Shown: one piece after another, positions 18,961-27,720 of the stretch | Layout: every line of letters begins with the position of its first letter | Numbering within the stretch: the stretch's first letter is position 1 | DNA from: Bacteroidales bacterium | GTDB taxonomy: Bacteria > Bacteroidota > Bacteroidia > Bacteroidales > F082 | Assembly: GCA_016291135.1 (NCBI GenBank) | Contig: JAEFAE010000002.1 | Location: 1 to 64,000, forward strand | Direction: 5' to 3' | Length of the DNA stretch: 64,000 nt | Made by a program: the position numbers and the translations under genes | The notes under the pieces: model-generated | What the model was told of the DNA's origin: nothing | Seen by the model: the letters and a program-made list of their open reading frames with translations, nothing else | The model's database searches: none

Positions 18961-19006
18961 GCACCCCATAGGGGTGCCCTATTGGTAACCAGGGGCGCCA
19001 CCCCTG
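18961..19006 (+). promoter_or_regulatory. Two GC-rich hairpins between dut and the TPR gene
   Basis: GCACCCC-ATA-GGGGTGC (18961-18977) is a perfect 7-bp stem. CAGGGG-CGCCA-CCCCTG (18990-19006) is a perfect 6-bp stem ending 10 bases before the next ATG. No T-run follows either one, so they are not ordinary terminators. Attenuation, mRNA processing or a dispersed palindrome are possible. Confidence 0.5.
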
Positions 19007-19015
19007 AAAAGAAAG

Positions 19016-20710
19016 ATGAAGAAAAAGAAACTATATTTCGGTTTATTGATTGCGTTGTTGTTTGCGACCTGGGGAGAAGGGTTCTCGCAGGTGGACAAAC
19101 GCAAGAACGCACTGAATTTTTCCAAGGGCATCGAATGCAAATACAAGGATGATGTCCAGGGTGCCATCCAGCATTTCGAGACGGCCTTGAAGGCATTCCC
19201 CGACGATGCTGCCAGCATGTTCGAGCTCAGCGAGCAGTACGTGAAGGCGGGTAGGGTGGACGATGGTTTTGCGATGATCAAGCGGGCCTCGGAGATCGAT
19301 CCTGAAAACAAATGGTACCAGATGCGTCTGGCGCGGTTCTACCGCAACTACGAACAATATGACGACTTCATCCGGGTCTATGAGGCGTTGACGAGCCGCT
19401 ATCCGGGCGATGTCGACATGCTCAGCGAGTTGGTCGAGGTATACCTGATTTCCGAACGGTACGACAAGGCGCTCGACAAACTCGCATTGCTGGAGAAAGA
19501 AATCGGCCACCATCCCCTCATCGGAGAGCAGCGGGTGGAGATCTATAAACGCCAAGGCAAGACCAAGAACGTCATTGCCGAGTTGCAGAAGATGATCGAT
19601 GCCGACCCCGAGAACACCCGCTATTACAACATGCTGGCCAAGGTGTATATGGACAACGGCAAGGAAAAGGAAGCCGTCAAGCTGTACGAACAGATCAAGG
19701 CCATCGATCCCAACGACCCGTATATCAACATCTCCCTGCTTGAGTATTATGAGAAACGCGGCGAGTTCGACAAGGCGTTCGGGGAGCTGATTGCGGCCAT
19801 CAACAACAAGAACCTGGATTTCAACACCAAGGCCAATATTTACGAATACTGGTTCAACAAGTTCCAGGCGTCCGACCAGATCGACCGGCAGGCGATGGAA
19901 GCAGGGAAGGCTTTCCTGGCCAACTATCCCGACAACAAGATGGGCTACCTGATCCTGGGCTCGTATTACATGAACAAGGAGGATTATCGGGCTTGCCGCG
20001 ACATGTCGCTGAAAGCCTTGACCTACGAACCGGGCAACTATGCCGCCTGGCAGTACCTGGTGCTCAGCGAGGCCCCGCTTCGCGAGAACGACTCGTTGAT
20101 GAAACATTCGCTGCAGGCGCTGCAGTTCTATCCCACCCAGCCGGTGTTCTACTGGTTTGCCGGCGTGTCGCATGCCCTCGACAAACAGGACGAGGCGGCC
20201 ATCGGCTATTTTGAGAAAGGCCGCAAGTTTGTGACCGACCGCAAGTTGCTGGCCGATTTCGACAGCTATCTGGGCGATCTGTACCATGCCACGGGCGACT
20301 GGGAGAAATCGTTCGAGGCCTACGACCGTGTGTTGAAATTCAACCCCGACGACGCCTTGGTGCTGAACAACTACGCCTATTATCTCTCGTTGCGGTCGGA
20401 GCATCTCGACAAGGCCAAGGAGATGGCCTTGCATGCCGTGGAGCTGGATCCCAACAACGCCATCTATCTCGACACCTACGCCTGGGTGCTGTTCAAGCTC
20501 GGCGACCTAAAGGCCGCCGAGGCTCAGATGAAGAAAGCCTTGAACCAGCACAAATCGCCCGATGGCACGTATTTTGAGCATTATGGCGACATCCTTTTCA
20601 AGCAGGGAAAGACGGCCGAGGCGGTGGATCAATGGAGCCGGGCCAAACAAGCAGGCGGTGGCTCTGCCTTGCTCGACAAGAAACTGAAAGACAAAAAACT
20701 ATATGAATAA
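19016..20710 (+). CDS. Exported TPR-repeat protein
   Basis: A 564-residue protein with a signal peptide (about 1-24, cleaved near 'GFSQ'). The whole mature part is tetratricopeptide repeats. Conserved TPR signatures occur throughout, for example 'VLNNYAYYLSLR' and 'AIYLDTYAWVLFKLG' near the end. It is expected in the periplasm as a scaffold. It overlaps the start of the DUF4292 gene by 8 bases (ATGAATAA), so translation is probably coupled. Neighbours point to envelope assembly; the partner is not known. Confidence 0.85.
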   Translation: MKKKKLYFGLLIALLFATWGEGFSQVDKRKNALNFSKGIECKYKDDVQGAIQHFETALKAFPDDAASMFELSEQYVKAGRVDDGFAMIKRASEIDPENKWYQMRLARFYRNYEQYDDFIRVYEALTSRYPGDVDMLSELVEVYLISERYDKALDKLALLEKEIGHHPLIGEQRVEIYKRQGKTKNVIAELQKMIDADPENTRYYNMLAKVYMDNGKEKEAVKLYEQIKAIDPNDPYINISLLEYYEKRGEFDKAFGELIAAINNKNLDFNTKANIYEYWFNKFQASDQIDRQAMEAGKAFLANYPDNKMGYLILGSYYMNKEDYRACRDMSLKALTYEPGNYAAWQYLVLSEAPLRENDSLMKHSLQALQFYPTQPVFYWFAGVSHALDKQDEAAIGYFEKGRKFVTDRKLLADFDSYLGDLYHATGDWEKSFEAYDRVLKFNPDDALVLNNYAYYLSLRSEHLDKAKEMALHAVELDPNNAIYLDTYAWVLFKLGDLKAAEAQMKKALNQHKSPDGTYFEHYGDILFKQGKTAEAVDQWSRAKQAGGGSALLDKKLKDKKLYE

Positions 20711-21230
20711 CGTTCGTAGTATCGGTGGTTGGTTGTTGGCGGTGCTCTTGCTATCGTTGCTGGCGTCGTGCACGTCACGCAAGAAGCTGGTGTCGCCCAT
20801 GGCCCATGCTGCCGACTACGAGTGGATGACGGCCAAGATGACCCTCGACGTCTGTGCCGAGGAAATGGAACTCAACGACCTCAACGGCGTCCTGAGGATG
20901 CGGCGCGACAGCGTGATCTGGATCTCGGCTTCCGCCATGATGGGCATGGAGGCCGTGCGCGCTTGCGTCACCGCCGACTCCGTGGTCGTTCTCAACCGGC
21001 TCGAAAAGACCTATCTCGCCGAGCCTCTTGCCGAGGTGAGCGAGAAGCTGGCATTGCCCTTGACCCTGTCGGAGACCCAGACCCTGCTCCTGGGCGACGG
21101 ACGCTCCGACCACGTGGAGCTGCGGGTTGGCCCCTATACCGCCAAGATCCGTTATTCCGACATCCATTGGAACGAGCCGACCACCTTCCCGATCCATGTC
21201 GGCAAGACCTACGAAAGGAGGAAGCTATGA
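20703..21230 (+). CDS. DUF4292 lipoprotein (LolB-like fold suspected)
   Basis: A 175-residue lipoprotein. The lipobox is LASC at about residue 22-25. The body ('MTLDVCAEEMELNDLNGVLRMRRDSVIWISA') is the signature of the Bacteroidota DUF4292 family, whose members look like LolA/LolB half-barrels. It may help lipoprotein or lipid handling at the outer membrane (inference). This protein is shorter than many family members. It overlaps both neighbours (8 bases upstream, ATGA downstream). Confidence 0.85.
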   Translation: MNNVRSIGGWLLAVLLLSLLASCTSRKKLVSPMAHAADYEWMTAKMTLDVCAEEMELNDLNGVLRMRRDSVIWISASAMMGMEAVRACVTADSVVVLNRLEKTYLAEPLAEVSEKLALPLTLSETQTLLLGDGRSDHVELRVGPYTAKIRYSDIHWNEPTTFPIHVGKTYERRKL

Positions 21231-22468
21231 GACTGTCGTACCGTTTTGTGTTGCTGCTGTTGACGCTCTCCCTTGCCTTGGGAGGCTATGCCCAGCGTAG
21301 CAAGTCCTCGTTGGAGAAGCAGATCAAGGCGTTGCAGACCGAGATCGCCAACGCCAACAAACTCCTCAAGGAGACCTCGAAAAACAAGCAGGCCACCCTC
21401 AACCAGGTGTCGCTTACCGAGAAGAAGATCAAGAACCGACAGAAGCTCATCAACGCCTGCAATGAGCAGATCAAGGTGCTGGAACAGGAGATCGGCAGGG
21501 GAGAGGCCCGCATCGCCTCCATGAACAAGGAGCTGAGCCAGCTTCGGCAGGAGTATGCCAAGATGGTTGCGTTCGCTTACAAGAACAGGAGCCACTACGA
21601 CAAGCTGGAGTTCCTGTTCGCCTCCGAAGACTTCAACCAGGCCTTTCAGCGGATGCGTTACATCCAGCAGTTCACCGAGGCCCGCAAGACCAAGATGGAC
21701 CAGATTGCCGGCACCCAGAAGAAAGTGAGCGAAGAAGTGGAGACCCTCCGGAAAAACCGGGAAGAACAAGCCACGCTGCTGGCCGAAGAGAAGAACCAAC
21801 AGGCGTTGCTGCTCCAGGAGAAGTCGGAGCTCAACGCCCAGGTGAAGCAGCTCAAGAAGAAGGAAGGCAACATCCAGCAGAGCATCAAGGACAAGCAGGC
21901 CCAGGCCAAGAAGTTCCAAAAGGAGATCGACAAGATCATCGCCGAGGAGATCCGCAAGGCCAACGAGAAGGCCGCCAAGGAAGCCAAGAGCAGCAAGACG
22001 GGCAAGACCACCAAACCCGACAAAATGGCCCTTACGCCCTCAGAAAAGGTCCTTTCGACGAGTTTTTCGGCCAACAAGGGAAAACTGCCATGGCCGGTGG
22101 AACGGGGCGTGATATCGAGTTCTTTCGGCAAACATGCCTCTTCTGTTTCGAGCAAGGTCACCGTGACCAACAACGGCATCGATATTGCGACCTCCGAAAA
22201 CAGCAGGGCGCGCTGTGTTTTCGAAGGCGTTGTGGTGAGTGTGGTGAAGCCTTCCGCCTCCAACATCGGGGTCATCATCCGTCACGGCGACTACTTTACG
22301 GTGTATTCCCAGCTCGACGAGGTGTATGTGGGCCGGGGCGACAAAGTGAAGACCAAACAAAACATCGGCAAGGTACATACCGACAAGTCGGAGGGTAAGA
22401 CCGAGTTGCATTTTGAGTTGCGACACGGCACGGAATGCCAGAATCCGGCCTCGTGGCTATCAAGGTGA
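21227..22468 (+). CDS. EnvC-type murein hydrolase activator (M23 fold)
   Basis: A 413-residue periplasmic protein. The ORF track begins at 20729, but the ATG at 21227 has a strong Shine-Dalgarno (AAAGGAGG), overlaps the DUF4292 stop as ATGA, and starts a clear signal peptide. Residues 25-260 are a long coiled coil. The C-terminal 130 residues are a degenerate M23/LytM domain ('GVISSSFGKH', 'NGIDIAT', 'LHFELRHGTECQNPASWL'). The usual metal His of HxxxD is Asn in 'NGIDI', so it probably activates amidases rather than cutting peptidoglycan itself. The role in cell separation is from the family. Confidence 0.9.
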   Translation: MRLSYRFVLLLLTLSLALGGYAQRSKSSLEKQIKALQTEIANANKLLKETSKNKQATLNQVSLTEKKIKNRQKLINACNEQIKVLEQEIGRGEARIASMNKELSQLRQEYAKMVAFAYKNRSHYDKLEFLFASEDFNQAFQRMRYIQQFTEARKTKMDQIAGTQKKVSEEVETLRKNREEQATLLAEEKNQQALLLQEKSELNAQVKQLKKKEGNIQQSIKDKQAQAKKFQKEIDKIIAEEIRKANEKAAKEAKSSKTGKTTKPDKMALTPSEKVLSTSFSANKGKLPWPVERGVISSSFGKHASSVSSKVTVTNNGIDIATSENSRARCVFEGVVVSVVKPSASNIGVIIRHGDYFTVYSQLDEVYVGRGDKVKTKQNIGKVHTDKSEGKTELHFELRHGTECQNPASWLSR

Positions 22469-22483
22469 TAAAAACATAACAAG

Positions 22484-22621
22484 ATGAAAAAGAAACGCAT
22501 CGTAACGATCCTGGTGTTGTTGATTACGGCCTTGCTGCTGGTGAGCTGTCGCAGCCAGGAACGTTTCGGCCAACGCAAGGCTCCCAAGAACTGCCATACC
22601 TGTACCAAGTGGGGCAAGTAA
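22484..22621 (+). CDS. 45-residue Cys-containing lipoprotein
   Basis: This gene is absent from the ORF track because of its size. ATG at 22484 lies 15 bases after the EnvC stop. The product starts with a perfect lipoprotein signal (KKKR, hydrophobic core, LVSC at 19-22). It ends in a short basic tail with a Cys pair, 'NCHTCTKWGK'. After processing only about 24 residues remain. It looks real from the signal peptide, spacing and GC-rich codon use. The CxxC could bind a metal or form a disulfide. No family is recognised. Confidence 0.75.
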   Translation: MKKKRIVTILVLLITALLLVSCRSQERFGQRKAPKNCHTCTKWGK

Positions 22622-22641
22622 TAACATTTTATCCTTTTTTG

Positions 22642-22649
22642 TACCTTTG
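22642..22649 (+). promoter_or_regulatory. -7 promoter box for TPR regulator copy 2
   Basis: TACCTTTG fits TAnnTTTG and is only 5 bases from the ATG at 22655. This suggests a very short leader. A T-run precedes it; no -33 TTTG is clear. Confidence 0.45.
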
Positions 22650-22654
22650 TAGCC

Positions 22655-24448
22655 ATGAAAATACAAAAACGGATCGGATTATGGATGATCGCCATTTTGG
22701 CAGCCTGTTCATCGTGTTCTGAACCGAAGGGATCCGTGCGTCCAGCCGATACCTCTTTGGTTGCCATCGACGGCCTGCTCTGGACCCAGCCTGACAGCGC
22801 CTTCGCGCAGCTTCAGGGCTTTGCAGAAAACCACGAGGTGGACAGCCTCGACCCCTTCAACCGCCATTACTTCCACCTGCTGCTTTCCGAGCTCTTGTAT
22901 AAGAACGATTATGCCCAAACCAACCGCGACGAGCTGCTTCTGGCGGTGGACTATTACGATTCTCTTGTGGCAGAAGGCGGTTCCCATGCCGATGCCGCCC
23001 TTTTGTTTCTGGATGCCCGCGCCCATTACATCGACGGTGTTGGCTATTATGAGATGGACAGCGTAATCCCGGCATGTGAGCACTACCTGAAGGCGCTGGA
23101 GGTGATGGAGGAACACTTCGACGAGAAGGAACTGGTGGGGAAGAAGGCGCAGTTCATGGCGCTAGCATTCACTCATTTGACAGCATTGTTTTCCGACCAA
23201 TATTTACACGAACAAGCTCTTTATTACGGAAACCAGGCCTTGCATTATTACGATAGGTACGACGCTGAACCTTGGCATGTTTCATGGATGCTGGAAGAGA
23301 CAGGAGTTTATCATGACATTCTCGAAAAGTGGGATAGCGCAGCGTATTATTACCACGAGGCAGAGAAGCTGATGTCTGATACCAACACTTTGATATACAG
23401 GGATATTGAAACACATCTTGCTCATTTATCGTACGAAATGGGGGGTAGTCCTACAGTGGCGATAGAACGGTTGAGCGAGTTGCTTAGTCGCTCGGTAACC
23501 GCCAAAGAGTACTATGCCAGATGTTTGGTCATTGGAGAGATATTATTCCAAGAACAGCAATATGACTCTGCGCAGTTCTATCTAGACAAAGTCTATTTGG
23601 AAACAGAAAGCACAAAAGCCAAGAGTCAAGCTGCCGAATGGCTTGCGATAATCCGGGAACACAAAGGATTGGACCCCGGTGAATACGCAGCATACCTGGT
23701 ACCCCTCGCCAATCAGGAACCCAACCAAAGCGAGACCAAATCTCTTTTGGCTGAGCAGTTTGGCACCCACCTCAGAAATACCCATGAAATCTCTCATCAA
23801 CGAAGAATCAAACGACAGATGAAAACGTCATTGGTGATTGCTGGAGCTTTAGTTAGTCTGTTATTGATCTACTTCATCGCTTTTTACGTAAATAAACGAA
23901 AAAGGAAACACCTTGAAAGCGACATTATTGAAGAGCGCTTTGCCCATCAAGCAAAGCAGAAAGCACTAGGAGCCAAACTTGTGAAGAGGAACGAGGCGTT
24001 ACGCCTGGTAGTTGATGAGAATAAAAAACTACATGCATTATTGGAAGCACTGCGAAGACAGAAGACTCGGGGCTGTTACGACGAATTCATGAACGAGCCT
24101 ATTTGCCAGTCAATCGTAGGAAGGCTAAAAGACCAACCGGTCAAGAGGGTGGCTAAAAACAGAGATTACCCAGAGTTGAAACTTACAGACAGCGAACTTT
24201 CACAACTGGCGGCCGTTGTAGCTAATCATTTCGAAGGGTTCGGCGAATTGTTAACCGCCCTTTATCCCAAGATCACGCGCAACGAGATCAACCAATGCCA
24301 CCTCTGCCTTCTCAACTTGCCAGATGCCCAGATTGCGGCCCTGCTTCACAATGATTATTCCACAGTAAAGAGGCGGTCAAATAAGTTAAGAAAGGTATTT
24401 TCCACGAAAAAAACGCCACAAATGTTCCTCATGGAAAAGGTGTGCTGA
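22655..24448 (+). CDS. TPR lipoprotein with transmembrane helix and C-terminal HTH, copy 2
   Basis: A 597-residue paralogue of the gene at 572-2359, with the same order: lipobox (LAAC, about 15-18), TPR-like helices, one transmembrane helix (about 391-412), coiled coil and C-terminal HTH (about 552-582, 'DAQIAALLHNDYSTVKRRS'). Long blocks are shared, such as 'HYFHLLLSELLYKN', 'HYIDGVGYYEMDSV' and 'LTALYPKITRNE'. Base composition changes inside the gene: the first 500 bases are GC-rich like the core genome and the rest is AT-richer, which suggests a recombination junction near 23160. A DUF3244 gene follows, as at copy 1. It is probably a membrane-bound transcription regulator. Confidence 0.8.
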   Translation: MKIQKRIGLWMIAILAACSSCSEPKGSVRPADTSLVAIDGLLWTQPDSAFAQLQGFAENHEVDSLDPFNRHYFHLLLSELLYKNDYAQTNRDELLLAVDYYDSLVAEGGSHADAALLFLDARAHYIDGVGYYEMDSVIPACEHYLKALEVMEEHFDEKELVGKKAQFMALAFTHLTALFSDQYLHEQALYYGNQALHYYDRYDAEPWHVSWMLEETGVYHDILEKWDSAAYYYHEAEKLMSDTNTLIYRDIETHLAHLSYEMGGSPTVAIERLSELLSRSVTAKEYYARCLVIGEILFQEQQYDSAQFYLDKVYLETESTKAKSQAAEWLAIIREHKGLDPGEYAAYLVPLANQEPNQSETKSLLAEQFGTHLRNTHEISHQRRIKRQMKTSLVIAGALVSLLLIYFIAFYVNKRKRKHLESDIIEERFAHQAKQKALGAKLVKRNEALRLVVDENKKLHALLEALRRQKTRGCYDEFMNEPICQSIVGRLKDQPVKRVAKNRDYPELKLTDSELSQLAAVVANHFEGFGELLTALYPKITRNEINQCHLCLLNLPDAQIAALLHNDYSTVKRRSNKLRKVFSTKKTPQMFLMEKVC

Positions 24449-24579
24449 TCAGATTCTTTTTTTATTTCGCTGTTAATCAAGTTGTTAGTTAAAAACTTGC
24501 AACAATTTGCAACCAAAAAATTGAGTGCATTAATAATCGGTTTTACTATTATTGCATTGTTCAATTAACGATTCACATA

Positions 24580-24957
24580 ATGCATAATTCCCCCAAAAAA
24601 CTATTCGTTTTACTATTCGTGTTGTTGTTATCAACGGTGTGTTGGGGAGCAATCATCACCTGTTCATACGATGAGCAACACCCGATTGTAATCAAAGAGA
24701 GCTCTGTCCAAGGCCCTCCCAAGGGTTCTACCATCCAGGCCTCCATCAACGGCCATGCCCTCACGGTGACGTTCACCGAGAACCTCGGTGACGTACAGAT
24801 CGACATCACCAGCGCCTCGGGCGGTGCGGTAAGCTACGGCCACGTCTGGACCCCCGACAGCTACATCGCCTACATCCCCAACACGGGCAGCTACGTGGTC
24901 ACCATCACCCTCGGCAACGGGGATGTGTATTACGGCGAGTTCGAGGTGACGGATTGA
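24580..24957 (+). CDS. Small secreted DUF3244-type protein, copy 2
   Basis: A 125-residue exported protein with a signal peptide (about 1-23). The N-terminal third is divergent and AT-rich. The C-terminal part from 24731 on is GC-rich and nearly identical at DNA level to 27838-28062. It ends 'YYGEFEVTD' like copy 1. It lies 131 bases after the TPR regulator copy 2, the same pairing as at the start of the window. It may be a secreted partner or target of the regulator; no function is known. Confidence 0.8.
   Translation: MHNSPKKLFVLLFVLLLSTVCWGAIITCSYDEQHPIVIKESSVQGPPKGSTIQASINGHALTVTFTENLGDVQIDITSASGGAVSYGHVWTPDSYIAYIPNTGSYVVTITLGNGDVYYGEFEVTD
24731..24955 (+). repeat. 225-bp direct repeat, first copy
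   Basis: This block is almost identical to 27838-28062, 3107 bases downstream in the same orientation. I count about three differences by eye. It encodes the C-terminal domain of the DUF3244 protein. The near-identity shows a recent duplication or gene conversion. Confidence 0.9.
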
Positions 24958-25051
24958 CTTTCCCAACGCTAGTCGCAATGGACAAGCGTATTTCTTCCCC
25001 AAATAGCACCCAAAAACAGTTATCATCAATCCTTATCAAACAAAACAAACA

Positions 25052-26044
25052 ATGAAAAAAAACATCGCTTTAACAATCGTGTTCTTAGCTACCTTAGTTG
25101 CGGCCTTTATTGCATCTTGCAATAAAGAGAAGCAGGAAATTAATTCAAAAGACGGAATTGTTTCTGAATCAACTGGAGAAGTCGATAACATGGATGACTA
25201 TCTACTTTTGTTCAGGAGCAAATTGAATAGTGCATCTAATTCAAAGGAAACAATCACTTTGGATCAAGCTCAAAGAGATTTAGGCAATCTTTTAAATTTT
25301 GACTTTGGAGACGCCAATTATCCTACTAATGTGTATCAAAATGATACTATTCGCTTGAATCTGCCCTTGGTTGAAGGAGAAATATATATGAAAGACTTGG
25401 CTGAGGCCTATCTAAAATCCAGAGAAGAAGTATCGAAAGCATTTAACAAAGTGGTTTTGTCTGAAAAGAGCGTCTATGCCATTAAATGCTCCATAACCCC
25501 TCAAACAAGAGACGACACTGATGCGGAAATCCAATTAGTTCTCATAACAAGAGGTGTAGCCCCTGGATTGTTGATTAAAACCAGTATTGACACAACGGAT
25601 AATTGGCATGTGGGAGAGCTCATGGGCAAATGTGATGGCACTTGTGTTGGCGATGATCACACAACCATTATCAAAAAAGTGTTTATGAATAACCGTCCGC
25701 CTTTGGACTGTGCCAATGGTAGACTTTATTATACCGACTTTAATAACGATTGTTTCTTTTCAGGAAACTATTTCGAAACAGGTTCTGTATCATGGAATAA
25801 TGGATATATGTTTTGGGATGGAAACTATAATGATTACATGACCCATTGCGTGATTTATCAAGAAATGCAGTACTACTATAACAACTTCTGCCAGGTCATG
25901 GGAGATCGTGTTCCTGAAGGTCATGTTTTTATAACAGTCGATTGTTATATAGACCATACCGTATCTATTGAGGATGCGGAATTTAGCTTTTTTTGCTGTT
26001 ATACAACCGCCAAACCAAATTGCACAAATGAACCTCTTGAATAA
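25052..26044 (+). CDS. Cys-rich lipoprotein of unknown function
   Basis: A 330-residue lipoprotein (lipobox IASC at about 20-23). An N-terminal helical part contains 'TLDQAQRDLGNLLNFDFG'. The C-terminal half is rich in Cys, Tyr and Asn and may be disulfide-bonded. I do not recognise a named family. The DNA is clearly AT-richer than the core genes. Its stop overlaps the start of the next gene by 17 bases, and the DUF3244 gene lies 94 bases upstream, so the three are likely expressed together. The surface location is inferred. Confidence 0.7.
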   Translation: MKKNIALTIVFLATLVAAFIASCNKEKQEINSKDGIVSESTGEVDNMDDYLLLFRSKLNSASNSKETITLDQAQRDLGNLLNFDFGDANYPTNVYQNDTIRLNLPLVEGEIYMKDLAEAYLKSREEVSKAFNKVVLSEKSVYAIKCSITPQTRDDTDAEIQLVLITRGVAPGLLIKTSIDTTDNWHVGELMGKCDGTCVGDDHTTIIKKVFMNNRPPLDCANGRLYYTDFNNDCFFSGNYFETGSVSWNNGYMFWDGNYNDYMTHCVIYQEMQYYYNNFCQVMGDRVPEGHVFITVDCYIDHTVSIEDAEFSFFCCYTTAKPNCTNEPLE

Positions 26045-27560
26045 TAAAGGGTTATTCTTGCTCTTGCCCGCACTGCTTTTCTTGTTGTTTCCAGCAACAG
26101 CCCAAGAAAAAGGCTTTTTCCATTTGTATGAAAGGCCGGACAGATCTTTTATGGCCAGCTCAGCAGTCGAAACATCCGAAGGAAACATGATAGTAGCCTT
26201 GTTTTTTTATGATGGGCCGGGATCACTAGCCTTGCTGTCTGAGGATGGAGCATTGGTTAAAGAAACACTCATCAATGACAATGGGTGTCGATCAGGCATA
26301 GAACACCTGTTTCAGGATCCTGATCAGCCTGGATTATTCTATGGAATTGGAGAAATAGGTGATCCCCTAAATCAAACTTTTTTGCCATATATCATTCATT
26401 TTGACGACGAATTGAACATCTTGTTAAGGAAAGAAGTGAAGCTACCGGATGGATACAAAACAATACGAATATCGAGGACAGTGCTCACCAAAAACGGAAA
26501 ATTCCTGTATGCAGGATCTCTTGATGAGGAGAACGACTATCATCGGCTTTACATTTTGATTTCACTTGATGGGGAAGTTGAAGCCATGGCAGAAATAGAT
26601 TCAGATGCAGAATATCAAACACGGATTGATGCTATTTGCGAATCACCTGTTAGCGATCTTTATTTTGAATACCGAAATTCATATAACGACCTTGGACAGT
26701 ATGTAAAACGTTTGTTTATATTTGACGATGGGTTTGTATTCAATCCGATAAACGAGTATCACATCATAGACTTTTGGGAACACGACACGCTTCACTCTGT
26801 TTTCTTTACTCCATCCGCCAATTCCACCATGACCTTTTTAGATGACACAACCTTGCTGTTCTCAGATCGAATACATGAAAAGTGGAGTGCCCCCAACGGT
26901 TCAGTATACTCAACAGATCATTCAGCATTTCTATTCACAACCGATCTACAAGGCAATATACAGGAGCACTATGTGGATGGAAGCGGAAACGACACGCTGG
27001 ACTATCCACTTCACTTTAATGCCGTTGCTAAAACGAGCGGAAACGTCCCTGAAAAGACCTGTATCTTTCATGGTTGTTATGGATTCTTTTCCCCGCCTCG
27101 GCCTAACCATATAACATTGACAAAAACGGATTGTCATCTCAATCCGCTCTGGAAACACTCCTATTCTTGTAAAGGCAAGTATTTAACGGCTATCAACATA
27201 TTGACAACCAATGACGGGGGATGCATTATGGTAGGAGGTGCCATGACCTTGGAAAACGGGCATTATGATTGGTTTGCACTCAAGGTCAATCCCGAAGGTC
27301 TGGTGGGGTCTGAAGAAATCATTGTAAATGATCTTGTTATTTTCTATCCCAACCCCGTCACTGATGCATTGCAGCTTCATTGTCCGCCCGGAACAAAACC
27401 TGTTCGAGTGGAGCTCTACGACGTGGAAGGCCGGCAGGTGCTGACGCAACAGACTGATCTCGAACGGATCGGCATGGAAGGTTTCTCACCCGGCCTTTAC
27501 ACCCTGCGCGTTATCTTGGACGACGGTACCGTTTATACCGACAAGCTCGTCAAGCAATAA
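26028..27560 (+). CDS. T9SS-sorted secreted protein of unknown function
   Basis: The ORF track begins at 25968. I place the start at ATG 26028, where a clean signal peptide begins ('LLLPALLFLLFPATAQ'), giving 510 residues. The central part (about 30-420) is beta-rich with repeated Asp/Gly turns and looks like a propeller. The last 75 residues are a type A T9SS sorting domain, starting 'VIFYPNPVTD' and ending 'GLYTLRVILDDG...KLVKQ'. It should be exported by the type IX system and fixed to the surface or released. Expression is probably coupled to the upstream lipoprotein. Confidence 0.8.
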   Translation: MNLLNNKGLFLLLPALLFLLFPATAQEKGFFHLYERPDRSFMASSAVETSEGNMIVALFFYDGPGSLALLSEDGALVKETLINDNGCRSGIEHLFQDPDQPGLFYGIGEIGDPLNQTFLPYIIHFDDELNILLRKEVKLPDGYKTIRISRTVLTKNGKFLYAGSLDEENDYHRLYILISLDGEVEAMAEIDSDAEYQTRIDAICESPVSDLYFEYRNSYNDLGQYVKRLFIFDDGFVFNPINEYHIIDFWEHDTLHSVFFTPSANSTMTFLDDTTLLFSDRIHEKWSAPNGSVYSTDHSAFLFTTDLQGNIQEHYVDGSGNDTLDYPLHFNAVAKTSGNVPEKTCIFHGCYGFFSPPRPNHITLTKTDCHLNPLWKHSYSCKGKYLTAINILTTNDGGCIMVGGAMTLENGHYDWFALKVNPEGLVGSEEIIVNDLVIFYPNPVTDALQLHCPPGTKPVRVELYDVEGRQVLTQQTDLERIGMEGFSPGLYTLRVILDDGTVYTDKLVKQ

Positions 27561-27590
27561 CTGGCATTTTATCGTTTTCAACAGGAACCG

Positions 27591-27614
27591 GCGTTGGCCT
27601 TAGCGAGCCAACGC
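27591..27614 (+). terminator. Hairpin terminator after the T9SS protein gene
   Basis: GCGTTGGC and GCCAACGC form a perfect 8-bp stem with an 8-base loop, 31 bases after the stop codon. It is followed by TGTTGTTT, a weak T-rich tail. It probably ends the accessory operon. Confidence 0.6.
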
Positions 27615-27680
27615 TGTTGTTTAAATAAGGATATTTTATAAATTAATACAAATTTGATTAATTTAATAAAATATTGTTGT

Positions 27681-27688
27681 TATCTTTG
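27681..27688 (+). promoter_or_regulatory. -7 promoter box before the cassette remnant
   Basis: TATCTTTG fits TAnnTTTG. TTTG lies at 27653-27656, a 24-base gap that is somewhat long. The box precedes the 36-codon regulator fragment, so the collapsed cassette may still be transcribed. Confidence 0.45.
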
Positions 27689-27720
27689 CAGGCGAATTAG
27701 TTTTAAAACAATTGCCTGAC

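Noticed and set aside
19043-20434. Very long antisense ORFs, such as 463 codons here and others opposite DUF4175, the sensor kinase, the flippase, S46, LtaS-like 1 and the ABC exporter
   Set aside because: They lie wholly opposite genes with clear family motifs, have no signal peptide or motif of their own, and follow from GC-rich codon use that suppresses stops in the complementary frame.
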